Shown piece by piece: positions 35,940-36,351 of a stretch of DNA of 36,351 nucleotides. The position numbers were made by a program, and so were the translations under genes. Position 1 is the stretch's first letter. Each line of letters begins with the position of its first letter. The DNA is taken from positions 1-36,351 of the forward strand of contig JAJIRX010000197.1 in assembly GCA_023853785.1 (NCBI GenBank), given 5' to 3'. The notes below the pieces were generated by a model that saw only the letters and a program-made list of their open reading frames with translations, was not told the origin of the DNA and did no database searches. The DNA comes from Psilocybe azurescens. Lineage: Eukaryota > Basidiomycota > Agaricomycetes > Agaricales > Agrocybaceae.

Positions 35940-36351
35940 AACGCATAGTTATTATCCCCTGTATTTTTACTTTATCTTCCTACATTGTATGTATTACTAC
36001 TAACTTAGAGTACTGTGTCTGCATCATGACTATCTTCAATGTCCTACATGATTGAACATGTACACAAATTGCACTGAACATGCTGTGGTCAAGCGTGTTC
36101 TGCTGAGGCTCTAAAGTCCTTGCTGAATAAGCGCGCTTTGGCGCTTATCCTGAGACTGACGAAACAACTCAGCACACTAACGACTTGACCAATTGTCAAG
36201 AGTCTAAGATTGACGCGTCAAAAAAAAAAAACAGTGGTGTATAGAAAGCGACTCATTCAGCTATCCGAGGACGGGTCTTCACACTCATCGTGCCATCCTT
36301 TATAACTGCTACAACTCTTCATAGAATTGTCTTCTAGGCAGATAGTGAACT
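35940..36351. other. 3' flank with a hairpin, no gene
   Basis: Contains an inverted repeat ATAAGCGC/GCGCTTAT with a 6-base loop at about 36127-36150 and an A run at about 36220-36231. No coding block recognised before the window ends. Confidence 0.5.

Overview
This is eukaryotic, almost certainly fungal DNA, and the gene style points to a mushroom-forming basidiomycete. Coding regions are broken by many 45-75 bp GT-AG introns. Several proteins follow the sequence style I know from Agaricomycetes: FAD synthase, the GDP-fucose enzymes, the QCR8 and OST4 subunits, a monocarboxylate-type MFS transporter, a YheT-like hydrolase, a TPT-domain transporter and a CHFR-like RING protein. No bacterial, viral, tRNA or rRNA feature was seen. 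Because most genes are spliced, gene spans below are reconstructions; exon ends were derived by matching GT/AG borders to conserved protein families from memory.

Layout. 1-1.2 kb: minus-strand FAD synthase running off the left edge. 1.5-5 kb: two head-to-tail plus-strand genes, GDP-L-fucose synthase and GDP-mannose 4,6-dehydratase, which together form the complete de novo GDP-L-fucose pathway from GDP-mannose. 5.6-7.3 kb: minus-strand MFS transporter. 7.3-12.2 kb: A+T-rich, repeat-bearing and nearly gene-free, with a minisatellite and an isolated coding-like relic. 12.3-13.4 kb: minus-strand membrane protein. 14.2-16 kb: disrupted plus-strand gene of unknown function. 16.1-17.2 kb: 5'-truncated pseudogene related to the intact gene at 26.5-27.9 kb. 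17.9-19.7 kb: minus-strand alpha/beta hydrolase. 21-22.1 kb: partial multi-pass membrane protein. 22.8-25.5 kb: transposon-rich island holding a 615 bp terminal-inverted-repeat element, a pair of inverted 112 bp repeats, and a 5'-truncated LINE with poly(A). 26-29.1 kb: a small minus-strand exon, a leucine-rich F-box-associated-like protein, then OST4 and QCR8 back to back. 29.7-29.9 kb: small secreted six-cysteine protein. 31.1-33.2 kb: TPT/nucleotide-sugar-type transporter. 33.8-35.9 kb: RING-finger protein with an acidic tail.

A striking technical or biological signal crosses the whole window. Otherwise well-conserved genes switch reading frame by one base, often several times, and most switches lie at short homopolymers (CCC, GGGG, AAAAAA, TTT). 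The short genes OST4 and QCR8 and the secreted protein are intact. I read this mainly as indel error in a long-read assembly rather than mass pseudogenisation, but it cannot be settled from this sequence alone.

The most interesting content is the GMD plus GDP-fucose synthase pair, the unannotated-looking six-cysteine secreted protein (visible only after one intron is removed), the 41-codon OST4 gene sharing a short intergenic region with QCR8, the 11-nt micro-exon in QCR8, and the nested mobile elements at 22.8-25.5 kb.
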